Shown here: in pieces, positions 5,171-10,923 of the stretch
Layout of the letters: every line of letters starts with the position of its first letter
Position numbering within the stretch: position 1 is the stretch's first letter
Assembly (NCBI GenBank): GCA_001824005.1
Contig: MHWG01000012.1
Span: 8,633 to 19,555 of the forward strand
DNA: 10,923 bases
Direction: 5' to 3'
DNA from: Candidatus Zambryskibacteria bacterium RIFCSPLOWO2_01_FULL_47_14
GTDB lineage: Bacteria > Patescibacteria > Paceibacteria > UBA9973 > Zambryskibacteraceae
Notes under the pieces: model-generated
Databases searched by the model: none
What the model saw: only the letters and a program-made list of their open reading frames with translations
What the model was told of the DNA's origin: nothing
Position numbers and translations under genes: made by a program

Positions 5171-5518
5171 TGTGTTTTTTGTAAAATTGCGGCGGGAGAA
5201 ATTCCGGCCAATAAAGTGTATGCGGATGAAAGTTTCCTCGCCTTTTTGGATATTAATCCTCGCGGCGTCGGCCACGTGCAAGTGATTCCGAAAGAGCATC
5301 ACAGATGGGTCTGGCAAGTTCCAAATGTCGGAGAGTATTTTGAAATCGTAAAAAAAATTGCTCTGGCCCAACAAAAAGCTTTCAATACCGAGATGATACG
5401 TTCACAAATCTTCGGCGACGAGATCCCCCACGCCCACATCTGGGTCTGGCCGAATGATGCTTCAGGCGATCCAAAAGATTTTGAAGGAAATGCGGAGAGG
5501 ATTAAATCAGCGTTATAA
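5150..5518 (+). CDS. HIT-family nucleotide hydrolase/transferase, variant triad
   Basis: HIT proteins hydrolyse or transfer nucleotidyl groups on purine nucleotide conjugates. The 122-residue protein shows the bacterial Hint-like pattern: CVFCKIAAGEIPANKVY with Cys8 and Cys11, FLAFLDINPRGVGHVQVIPKEHH (31-51, in two conserved strands), then the triad region IPHAHIWVWP. The triad reads His94-x-His96-x-Trp98: the first two histidines, including the central nucleophile, are kept, but the third is Trp. Activity is therefore likely but possibly altered. The start at 5150 has no Shine-Dalgarno sequence and lies 15 nt after the previous stop, inside the CGAAT repeat, so it may be read by coupling or reinitiation. 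Confidence 0.92.
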   Translation: MTSNDTNCVFCKIAAGEIPANKVYADESFLAFLDINPRGVGHVQVIPKEHHRWVWQVPNVGEYFEIVKKIALAQQKAFNTEMIRSQIFGDEIPHAHIWVWPNDASGDPKDFEGNAERIKSAL

Positions 5519-5549
5519 TAACTGGCATAATGCCTTTATCCACAAATGA

Positions 5550-5580
5550 ATAGCCACCCGATATTCAGTCAGGTGGCTAT
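5550..5580. terminator. Hairpin between convergent HIT and Mur-like genes
   Basis: ATAGCCACC (5550-5558) pairs perfectly with GGTGGCTAT (5572-5580) across a 13-nt loop that holds the Mur-like gene's stop codon. On the minus strand it is followed by a weak TTCATTTG run, on the plus strand by no T-tract. It probably ends the minus-strand transcript inefficiently or protects its 3' end. Confidence 0.5.
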
Positions 5581-6942
5581 GAAGCTCTTCAAGAAACTCA
5601 GATCGGCGTGCTTCCTGAAGTAGGTGGCAAAGTGAAGAATCTTGAACTCGAACTTATTCAGTCCAGAACAGAATTCTTTCTTCGTCGTGAAGATCAGATG
5701 CTTCAAGGAGTATCGCGATGCGATAGCCCTGTTTTCCTCGGTGTCCAAAACTCGAACAACCGTGAATGCCGAGAAAACACGGTTGAAGTCGTCTTGTTGC
5801 AGTTCGACGTTCTCATCACCGAAATCGAAGCTGTGGACCATGAGAACACTGCTCGAGTATCGGTGTTCAGCAAGAGAAGCGAGACGGCCAGCGGCTGTTA
5901 CGTCGCCATCGAAGATGGCCCGCTGCCCGTCAATCTCCACCCAGCCGATTCGATTTTCGGCAGGATGGAAGGTGTTCAAGGCTTCCCGCAAAAGCTCTTG
6001 AGGTATGCCCAGAGCGCTTGCCGTTAAACAGGTGGCTAGCACCTGGCGATAGAACAGGTCGGTCTTCAGGTAGGGAGCGAAGGTAATCCTCTGCTCACTC
6101 CACTTGAATACCACCGTCGCCTCGTCGCCCCTTTGAAACAGAAAGGCATCAGCATCACTGTCCCGTAAGGAGAACATGAGGTCCTGCTTCCTACGAAGGC
6201 TCAACACGAGCTGGTCATCCACATTGAGAATCGCGAGGCGTGAGCCGTCGACGAGTGCTCGTTTCCCCTCGATGATGTCGTCGAGAGTGTGTACGCCCTC
6301 GACCCCTAGATGCATTCTCCTCACGTTGAGGAAGATGCCTATTTCCGGTGGTAAGAGGTTGGTCAGGATACCGATGTGATTCTTCCGATACATCGAGTAT
6401 TCCAGGACTAGCATCTTATTTGCTTCCTCGAGGAAGTTGACCAACCACGAGGAGAGGGTCAGCGGGGTTAGCCGCTTGGAGTACACTCGACCGCAACCAA
6501 ATCGCGTCGCAAGCACATGTTGGAGCAGGGCAGCAGTGGTCGTCTTGCCGACACTTCCTGTTACCCCGACCACTCGTGGTCTGATTCGGTCGAGAACGTA
6601 TTGACGTATCAGGTCCACAGCTCGAAAGATGCTATTGACCCGAATGTGTGGGGTTCCCATGATGCGACCGAAGGGCACCCTGTCGTCGATGACGAAAACC
6701 ACTCTCGCATCGCTCTTCAACTTGTCGATGTTGAGCGAACGGTCGAACGAGTACTTGTACCATCCCGCATCGTCAGGAAAGTCTTCGTACACGCAGAAAT
6801 AGAGGGTTCTTTCTACGTGGGGCAAGGACTCAAACTGCTTTAGATGGGCAATATTGATCAGGTCGAACTGTTCGTGGCCGCTCAATCCTGAAGGTTGCGC
6901 GTCAGGCAGTATCTCGAGAAGTGTCCTCAGATCGAGAATCAT
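5569..6942 (-). CDS. Mur-ligase-family (MurF-like) ATP-dependent ligase
   Basis: Mur ligases join an amino acid or peptide to a carboxylate with ATP. The 457-residue protein has the MurF-like order: an N-terminal domain of about 120 residues, the ATP loop VVGVTGSVGKTTT (124-136, Lys133), EYSMYRKNHIGILTNLLPP (181-199), HLG (211-213), EGKRAL with Lys227 as candidate carbamylated lysine, LNVDD (239-243), and a C-terminal domain with NRIGWVEIDGQ (330-340). The usual MurF DDSYNANP loop reads FDGDVTAAG (344-352), so the substrate probably differs from D-Ala-D-Ala and a housekeeping MurF role is doubtful. The start at 6942 was chosen over ATGs at 6948 and 6972 because AAGGAGG (6955-6949) lies 6 nt before it. 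It overlaps the hydrolase gene by 41 bp, indicating translational coupling. The fold is secure, the substrate is not. Confidence 0.85.
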   Translation of the reverse strand: MILDLRTLLEILPDAQPSGLSGHEQFDLINIAHLKQFESLPHVERTLYFCVYEDFPDDAGWYKYSFDRSLNIDKLKSDARVVFVIDDRVPFGRIMGTPHIRVNSIFRAVDLIRQYVLDRIRPRVVGVTGSVGKTTTAALLQHVLATRFGCGRVYSKRLTPLTLSSWLVNFLEEANKMLVLEYSMYRKNHIGILTNLLPPEIGIFLNVRRMHLGVEGVHTLDDIIEGKRALVDGSRLAILNVDDQLVLSLRRKQDLMFSLRDSDADAFLFQRGDEATVVFKWSEQRITFAPYLKTDLFYRQVLATCLTASALGIPQELLREALNTFHPAENRIGWVEIDGQRAIFDGDVTAAGRLASLAEHRYSSSVLMVHSFDFGDENVELQQDDFNRVFSAFTVVRVLDTEENRAIASRYSLKHLIFTTKKEFCSGLNKFEFKILHFATYFRKHADLSFLKSFIAT

Positions 6943-7675
6943 TTCCATCCTCCTTTCCCATTGCTTCTGCAATGATGTTTACCAACTCAGTTGTGTGTGA
7001 GTTTGCGATGTCGTGGCTACCAGAGGAAATCACGAAGAGTTCGTGTCTCGCCCTTGCGTTACCGACGACCTCGCGTACAAACTCTGGGGGGGTGGCGGTG
7101 TCCTTCTCGCCATAGATCAGTGTGACTGGGACTTGAAGGCCCAGCAAATCGTCACGAAGATCCACAGCGACGATGTTGCGGTACGTTGTCCGCATTACTC
7201 CAGTTGCTTTGGAGTAAAACGGGTTTTTTACCACCTGCGTGAGGTAGATGTCGCGAAGCAGAGACACGAGTTTCTCGGGAAGCATCCTCTTCAGTATTTT
7301 CTGAAGAAGGCTCAGATCGGCCTTCTCATATCGCCGAATGATTGCTGGCGAGACGAGAAAGGTTTGAACTTTCTTGTCCATGTTCGTTTTCTTCCATCGC
7401 AGAACGATTGCTCCGCCGAAGGAATACCCGAGTATGGCATCGGGTTTCTCTCGAACCATAACCTTGTCGATGTAGCTGACGTAGTCATCGAGATTCCAAG
7501 GTTGCTGCGGGTCTGGTTCGCCACAGAATCCTGGTAGGTTGATCGCCACGACGGAGAAGAGTTCGGAAAGTGCTTTAACGAATTTCGAGCGCTTTGACCA
7601 CGCATTTTTGCACCCCGAAGAGGTATAGTTTGCGTGATCCCACCCGTGGATCAGGAGAATTTTTGGCTTGTTCAT
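6902..7675 (-). CDS. Alpha/beta-hydrolase fold protein
   Basis: The 257-residue protein has the complete alpha/beta-hydrolase signature: oxyanion-loop HGWD (10-13), nucleophile elbow GYSFGG with Ser85, acid Asp192 in YGEKDTATPPE, and His221 in SGSHD. A cap region lies at about 115-165. No signal peptide is seen, so it should be cytoplasmic. The family covers esterases, thioesterases and peptidases; the substrate cannot be told. It is the first gene of a pair with the Mur-like ligase, whose start lies inside its 3' end, suggesting that the two enzymes act on the same compound. The last 15 residues are polar and overlap the ligase's ribosome-binding site. AGGAGG lies 18 nt before the ATG at 7675, farther than usual, with no in-frame start codon nearer to it. 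Confidence 0.9.
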   Translation of the reverse strand: MNKPKILLIHGWDHANYTSSGCKNAWSKRSKFVKALSELFSVVAINLPGFCGEPDPQQPWNLDDYVSYIDKVMVREKPDAILGYSFGGAIVLRWKKTNMDKKVQTFLVSPAIIRRYEKADLSLLQKILKRMLPEKLVSLLRDIYLTQVVKNPFYSKATGVMRTTYRNIVAVDLRDDLLGLQVPVTLIYGEKDTATPPEFVREVVGNARARHELFVISSGSHDIANSHTTELVNIIAEAMGKEDGNDSRSEDTSRDTA

Positions 7676-7705
7676 GGTCTTTTTTCTAAAGAACCTCCTA
7701 TTTTT

Positions 7706-7734
7706 ATTTTATCACGAAAATTATGTATAGTAAA
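7706..7734 (-). promoter_or_regulatory. Promoter of the hydrolase/Mur-like pair
   Basis: On the minus strand TTTACT (7734-7729), 17 bp and TAAAAT (7711-7706) preceded by TGA. The predicted start near 7699 coincides with the AGGAGG at 7699-7694, giving a leader of about 24 nt that opens with AGGAGG. Confidence 0.55.
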
Positions 7735-7748
7735 TGGTTCGTAATATT

Positions 7749-8243
7749 TCAGCTGTGGAATGATTTTTTCAATTCCATTGCCCTCTCGATGATTCTTTCC
7801 CCTATTTTGCCCCAGTCGAAATACTTTTTGTAGTCTTTGGGATCGATGAGTTTTATTTCGGTCACTTCTCCATCAGGGTCACCGGAGAAGTCTCCATACG
7901 GCTCGACGAGACAGAATGATCTTGTCTGTCTCACAATCCTATCGGGCTCGTAAATGTCCTGATAGCCGATAAGCTCCTGCTTCAAGATTTTCATATTCGT
8001 TTCTTCTTTTACTTCTCTTACTACCGCCTCTTCGTACGACTCTCCCGGCTCTATGGCACCTCCCGGCGGCATCCAGCCGCTCTTGGCGTGCTTCACTATG
8101 GCCATTTTATCGCCACAAAAGCAGAATGCATGTACGCCCTGAAGTATCTTATCTTCTAAACCCTGATTCGAGTCTTTGCCTTCGCAATAAATAATGTCCA
8201 AAACCTGCCCTAAACTGTTTGTAAGCGTCGATTTTATTTCCAT
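7749..8243 (-). CDS. NUDIX hydrolase
   Basis: NUDIX enzymes hydrolyse nucleoside diphosphates linked to another moiety, using Mg2+ bound by the Nudix helix. The 164-residue protein carries the box at residues 62-84: Gly62, Glu68, then REVKEET (76-82). The residue before the final hydrophobic position is Asn83 where the consensus has Gly; the metal-binding glutamates (77, 80, 81) are intact. KSGWMPPGG just before the box is also typical. The substrate could be a damaged nucleotide, an NDP-sugar or a dinucleoside polyphosphate. The start at 8243 is preferred over the in-frame ATG at 8261 because that ATG abuts the -10 element and would lie upstream of the predicted transcript start. There is no Shine-Dalgarno sequence. 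The gene lies downstream of pgk on the same strand with its own promoter. Confidence 0.92.
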   Translation of the reverse strand: MEIKSTLTNSLGQVLDIIYCEGKDSNQGLEDKILQGVHAFCFCGDKMAIVKHAKSGWMPPGGAIEPGESYEEAVVREVKEETNMKILKQELIGYQDIYEPDRIVRQTRSFCLVEPYGDFSGDPDGEVTEIKLIDPKDYKKYFDWGKIGERIIERAMELKKSFHS

Positions 8244-8252
8244 TTGTTCCCA

Positions 8253-8258
8253 ATTATA
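8253..8258 (-). promoter_or_regulatory. -10 element of the NUDIX gene, nearly leaderless
   Basis: A perfect TATAAT (8258-8253, minus strand) ends 9 nt before the ATG at 8243, predicting a leader of about 3 nt. No convincing -35 is present. Confidence 0.5.
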
Positions 8259-8298
8259 CATAGACTGACAGAAAAAGCAGGGAGAATTAAGGCGGCGC

Positions 8299-8399
8299 TA
8301 GAAAAGTAGTTTGAAAAACCGTCACGGAGCGCGGCGGCACGAGTGGAGCGTGCGTTTTGAGCACAAAACGATAGCGCGGTTTTTCAAACTACTTTTCTA
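8299..8399. repeat. 101-bp inverted-repeat element at the 3' end of pgk
   Basis: Two perfect 22-bp arms (8299-8320 and 8378-8399) flank a 57-bp GC-richer core. The core holds a GCACG/CGTGC hairpin (8337-8353) and CGTTTTG-AGCA-CAAAACG (8353-8370). The right arm supplies the end of pgk, the last codons LEK and the stop. Without a T-tract it is not a classic terminator, but the folded RNA would be very stable. It looks like a short mobile or palindromic element; no terminal direct duplication is visible. Confidence 0.9.
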
Positions 8400-9321
8400 A
8401 TGCGCGAATTCCAGGCAGAGTGCCGGTTGCCAGGAATTCCAGCATAGCGCCGCCGGCGGTGGAGATGAAGGTGAATTTGTCGTAGAGATTAAGTTCTTTT
8501 ATAGTTGCAAGGGTGTCGCCACCGCCGACAATTACCTGCTTCCCGGAGTCCGCAAGCATTTGCGCTATGGCCAGCGTCCCCTTCTTATATCCATCTTCGT
8601 ACTTCCCAACCGGGCCGTTCCAGAGAATGAACACCGAATTTTCAATTTTCAATTTCAAATTTTTAATCGTTTCGTCATCAATATCCAGAGCCGCTATGTC
8701 ACCGTGAGGAAAAAAGATTTTTGGATTATTTTTCAACTCCGTCTCGTACGCTGGTACGGCATTGGTGCCGGCAATGAAGATTGAGTCCGCGATATTGAGA
8801 AATTTTTCTACCAAAGAGACTTTCGTTTCGAATTTTGCCCCGCCGAGCAAGAATAAAAACGGATGTGGCGGATTAAACGCTTTTGAAAGATTCTCCACCT
8901 CACTCATGAAGTGGAGCCCAGCGTAGCTTGGCAAGAATCTTGGCACACCGACAATCGATGCGTGAGCGCGATGCGATACAGAAAAGGCCTCATTGACGAA
9001 AATGTCGGCTTTCGAGGCAAGTTCTCTGGCGAACTCATCGGAGTTCGCTTCTTCCCCCGGATTATCGCGCAAATTCGGCAAGAGTTCCACTCCTTCGGGC
9101 ACGAATTTTTGCAAATCCTCAATCGAGCCGGTTTCCAGATGCGTGGCAAGAATTACGCTAGCATCGGTAGATAGTAAATAGTGGATAGTATCTAGTGTTG
9201 CCTTGATTCTGAAAGTGTCTCGGACTTGCCCTGAGCGGTAGTCGAAGGGAATATTCCAGTCCACGCGCACCAAGACGCGCTTGCCTCTCAAATCTCTGGC
9301 TTCTTTGATTGATCGAATCAT
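8389..9321 (-). CDS. pgk: Phosphoglycerate kinase, compact form
   Basis: PGK transfers phosphate from 1,3-bisphosphoglycerate to ADP in glycolysis. At 310 residues it is much shorter than the usual 385-400. Core motifs remain: VRVDWNIP (18-25), HL (61-62), NLRDNPGEE (83-91), SHRAHAS (116-122), LGGAKFETK (159-167), LWNGPVG (233-239), GGGDT (266-270) and STAGGAMLEFL (287-297). The loop that normally reads HLGRPKG is HLETG, so the substrate-binding arginine of that loop is missing, and the C-domain between GGAK and WNGP is shortened. The start ATG overlaps the tpiA stop as ATGA, so translation is coupled. Two heptamer arrays lie inside the gene, and its last codons lie in the 8299-8399 inverted repeat. 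Confidence 0.95.
   Translation of the reverse strand: MIRSIKEARDLRGKRVLVRVDWNIPFDYRSGQVRDTFRIKATLDTIHYLLSTDASVILATHLETGSIEDLQKFVPEGVELLPNLRDNPGEEANSDEFARELASKADIFVNEAFSVSHRAHASIVGVPRFLPSYAGLHFMSEVENLSKAFNPPHPFLFLLGGAKFETKVSLVEKFLNIADSIFIAGTNAVPAYETELKNNPKIFFPHGDIAALDIDDETIKNLKLKIENSVFILWNGPVGKYEDGYKKGTLAIAQMLADSGKQVIVGGGDTLATIKELNLYDKFTFISTAGGAMLEFLATGTLPGIRALEK
8637..8660 (-). repeat. Heptamer array inside pgk (C-domain)
   Basis: On the plus strand AATTTTC occurs twice in tandem (8637-8643, 8644-8650), followed by AATTTC and a degenerate copy. It encodes residues 221-229 (NLKLKIENS), a variable stretch just before the WNGP motif. Confidence 0.7.
9170..9197 (-). repeat. Heptamer array inside pgk (N-domain)
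   Basis: Read on the plus strand, GATAGTA at 9170 and 9184 alternates with AATAGTG at 9177 and TCTAGTG at 9191: four 7-mers in a row. They encode residues 42-51, TLDTIHYLLS, which matches the conserved PTIxYLL helix of PGK. Confidence 0.75.
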
Positions 9322-10079
9322 TTTTGCGTCAAAGACTTCGCAATCTCTTCCATGCTCTTTGCCTTAAGCGAGGCGTGGCCGACGAGAAAACCCTTAACTC
9401 CCGTCTCCTTCGCCAAGGCTCCGGCATTGGCCGACTCGACCGACCCGCCGTAAATTATCGGGATTTTATCGGCAACTCTCCTGCCGTAGATATCAGTAAG
9501 CACTTTTTTTATAAAAATAACCGATTGGGCGAGGTCGCCAGGCGGCAGAGCGTCTTTGGCACTCTTGCCTATAACCCAAACCGGCTCATAAGCGAGAACA
9601 ATCTTGGCCGCCGACTGCCGGCTTACTCCGAGAAGCGAGGCTTTAATTTCTTTGCGAAGAATTTCGAAATGCTCGCCATCTTTATCTCTCTCAATCTCCC
9701 CCACAGAGACGAGCGGGGTAATGCCGGCGCGCAAAGCGGCGCGAATCTTCTCCGATACCTGTGCGCTTGTCTCGCCCAAGGCGCGTCTCTCGCTGTGTCC
9801 GAGGATAGCGAGGCGCGCGCCGAAGCTTTTCAAAATTTCCAATGGTACCTCGCCCGTGTAATTGCCCTTGGGCACGAGAGCGATGTCCTGCACCGCCAAG
9901 TGCGAGAATCCGCCGGCCCGCTCTGAAACCTCCGCAAGATAAGGCAGAGGCGGCGCGATAAAAAATGCGAGCTTCTTAAAACGTTCTTTTGCTTTCGCGT
10001 AATTCTTAAGAACATCCTTCGCTTCCGCAAGCGACGCCGGATGATTCTTCCAGTTAGCCACTAATATCATCTTTGCCAT
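9318..10079 (-). CDS. tpiA: Triosephosphate isomerase
   Basis: TIM interconverts dihydroxyacetone phosphate and glyceraldehyde 3-phosphate. The 253-residue protein has all catalytic residues: Asn9 and Lys11 in NWK, His95 in GHSERR and Glu165 in YEPVW. YTGEVP (74-79) and YGGSV (210-214) are also typical. Loop 6, usually AIGTGKTA after EPVW, reads VIGKSAKDALPPGD, so the hinge differs and is longer. The phosphate loop near the C-terminus reads VGHASL where VGGASL is usual. The ATG overlaps the preceding gene's stop as TAATG, and the stop overlaps the pgk start as ATGA, so the three genes form a tightly coupled operon. No Shine-Dalgarno sequence is seen. Confidence 0.96.
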   Translation of the reverse strand: MAKMILVANWKNHPASLAEAKDVLKNYAKAKERFKKLAFFIAPPLPYLAEVSERAGGFSHLAVQDIALVPKGNYTGEVPLEILKSFGARLAILGHSERRALGETSAQVSEKIRAALRAGITPLVSVGEIERDKDGEHFEILRKEIKASLLGVSRQSAAKIVLAYEPVWVIGKSAKDALPPGDLAQSVIFIKKVLTDIYGRRVADKIPIIYGGSVESANAGALAKETGVKGFLVGHASLKAKSMEEIAKSLTQK

Positions 10080-10923
10080 TAGAATTCTTCAAACTCGGGG
10101 TTAAAGCGGATCTCGACCGTGCTGGCGGGACAAGTGGACTGCAAACCATCAATATCGCGAACGGTTGCCTGGGCACTCTTGGTACCAATGGTACTGTAAA
10201 TTTTGGTATAAGGATTGGACGTTGGTGCGGGGGAAGTCGGGATATTAGTACCGCTCCAGGAATAAGTGTAGGGAGCGGTGCCGCCCGAGACGCTTACCGT
10301 CCAGGTAACGGTTTGGCCGAGCAGAGCGACCGTGGGAGAACCGACACATGAGACAGTGCCGATCGGATTACCGGAGATGACTAGATTGAAGTTAGTCTCT
10401 TTGGCAAGCGGCTGGCCGGAAACGGTAATCGGGTAAGAACCCAACGAGGTAGAGGGCGAGACCGTGAAGGTAATAGTCGAGGAACAAGAGGGCGAGCAGG
10501 TGCTGTTCGCGATCGAGTAAGAAGTGCCGGAAGGCACGCCGGAGAGCGAGAGTGAGACAGGTTGAGTGGTGCCGGAGAGAAGCGTCTTGGTAATCACATT
10601 CTGTGTATACACATAGCCGGAAGACTTGGTAGCGTATGAAGAGCCGGAGTTCCCAAGCGAATAGTCAAAAACCGGTACGAGATCGAAGGAGGCGCTCGCG
10701 CTCTTCGCAGAATTCATGGTCAGAGAGCATATCTGGGAGGTACCCGAACAATTGCCTCCCCAACTGCCGAATGAGTAACCAGAAGAAGGCGATGCCGAAA
10801 GGGTAACAGACGTGCCGTAGGCATAAGTTTCCGTACAGTCGCCGGGACAGCTGATGCCTGTCCCAGTGATGGTACCGGAACCGGAGGAGATGGAGGTGTT
10901 TAGGGTGTAATTGATAACGGTGA
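10079..10923 (-). CDS. Repeat-domain surface protein, C-terminal part
   Basis: Only the last 280 residues are in the window; the reading frame stays open to the edge. Residues about 10-68 match the bacterial repeat domain of the InlB B-repeat/Flg_new type (GSGTITGTGISC, then YAYGTSVTLSASPSSGYSFGSW and NSAKSASASF). A Ser/Thr-rich Ig-like segment follows (about 75-175), then a PKD/Ig-like domain (about 178-270) with GGTAPYTYSWSG. Several cysteines occur in pairs. The C-terminus (NPEFEEF) has no LPXTG motif or membrane anchor. Such proteins are usually exported and extracellular; the signal peptide would be outside the window. It precedes tpiA with a 1-nt stop/start overlap, an unusual partner for glycolytic genes. 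Confidence 0.85.
   Translation of the reverse strand, partial: TVINYTLNTSISSGSGTITGTGISCPGDCTETYAYGTSVTLSASPSSGYSFGSWGGNCSGTSQICSLTMNSAKSASASFDLVPVFDYSLGNSGSSYATKSSGYVYTQNVITKTLLSGTTQPVSLSLSGVPSGTSYSIANSTCSPSCSSTITFTVSPSTSLGSYPITVSGQPLAKETNFNLVISGNPIGTVSCVGSPTVALLGQTVTWTVSVSGGTAPYTYSWSGTNIPTSPAPTSNPYTKIYSTIGTKSAQATVRDIDGLQSTCPASTVEIRFNPEFEEF

Noticed and set aside
5608..6843. Several plus-strand frames opposite the Mur-like gene.
   Set aside because: The minus-strand protein has clear Mur motifs throughout, and the plus-strand peptides show no recognisable domain.
8299..8399. Classic insertion sequence with terminal inverted repeats.
   Set aside because: The 57-bp interior cannot encode a transposase and no flanking target duplication is visible; at most it is a non-autonomous element.
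9309..9926. A 205-codon plus-strand frame opposite tpiA.
   Set aside because: tpiA is certain from catalytic residues at canonical positions; the frame is a by-product of its codon use.
1..10923. CRISPR array, tRNA genes, transposase or phage genes.
   Set aside because: No regularly spaced repeats with unique spacers, no cloverleaf with a T-loop, and no transposase or phage motifs were seen. The tandem repeats found are heptamers without spacers.

Overview
The window looks like part of a Patescibacteria (Candidate Phyla Radiation, Parcubacteria-like) genome. This is an inference from several things: very short intergenic gaps, compact versions of housekeeping enzymes (a 310-residue phosphoglycerate kinase, a TIM with an altered loop 6), a TrmB-type regulator, a membrane-anchored lamin-tail-like protein, a large repeat-domain surface protein, and degenerate heptamer and palindromic repeats inside genes. 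TGA acts as a stop in several genes, so the standard bacterial code fits and the UGA=Gly code of Gracilibacteria/Absconditabacteria does not.

Layout from left to right. At 1-370 is the 5' part of rnhA (minus). At 371-916 there is no protein gene. That stretch holds a divergent promoter pair, a promoter-terminator pair 20 bp apart, two adjacent inverted repeats, an extended -10, a structured putative RNA of about 195 nt with a perfect intrinsic terminator, and an opposing minus-strand terminator. At 917-1728 are two hypothetical minus-strand genes (170 and 65 aa) with good Shine-Dalgarno sites. They are divergent from a TrmB-like regulator (1883-2626), and a nested dyad lies between them. recJ (2582-4210, minus) converges on the regulator and is divergent from a lamin-tail-like membrane protein (4241-5134), which is followed by a HIT protein (5150-5518). 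A Mur-ligase-like gene and an alpha/beta hydrolase overlap at 5569-7675 (minus), and a NUDIX hydrolase lies at 7749-8243 (minus). The right end is a minus-strand operon in which a repeat-domain surface protein (open at the window edge), tpiA and pgk overlap end to start. A 101-bp inverted-repeat element supplies the last codons of pgk.

Three themes stand out. First, translation starts fall into two classes. rnhA, the regulator, recJ, the lamin-tail protein and the NUDIX gene have a -10 element 6-9 nt before the ATG, so their mRNAs are predicted leaderless or nearly so. The 170-aa, 65-aa and Mur-like genes have clear Shine-Dalgarno sequences, and the hydrolase has an AGGAGG at unusual spacing; these look like an accessory class. 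Second, repeats sit inside coding sequence: heptamer arrays in recJ and pgk, and perfect palindromes in recJ and the lamin-tail gene, some encoding conserved family residues. Third, the least explained pieces are the structured RNA at 590-784 and the Mur-ligase-like/hydrolase pair.
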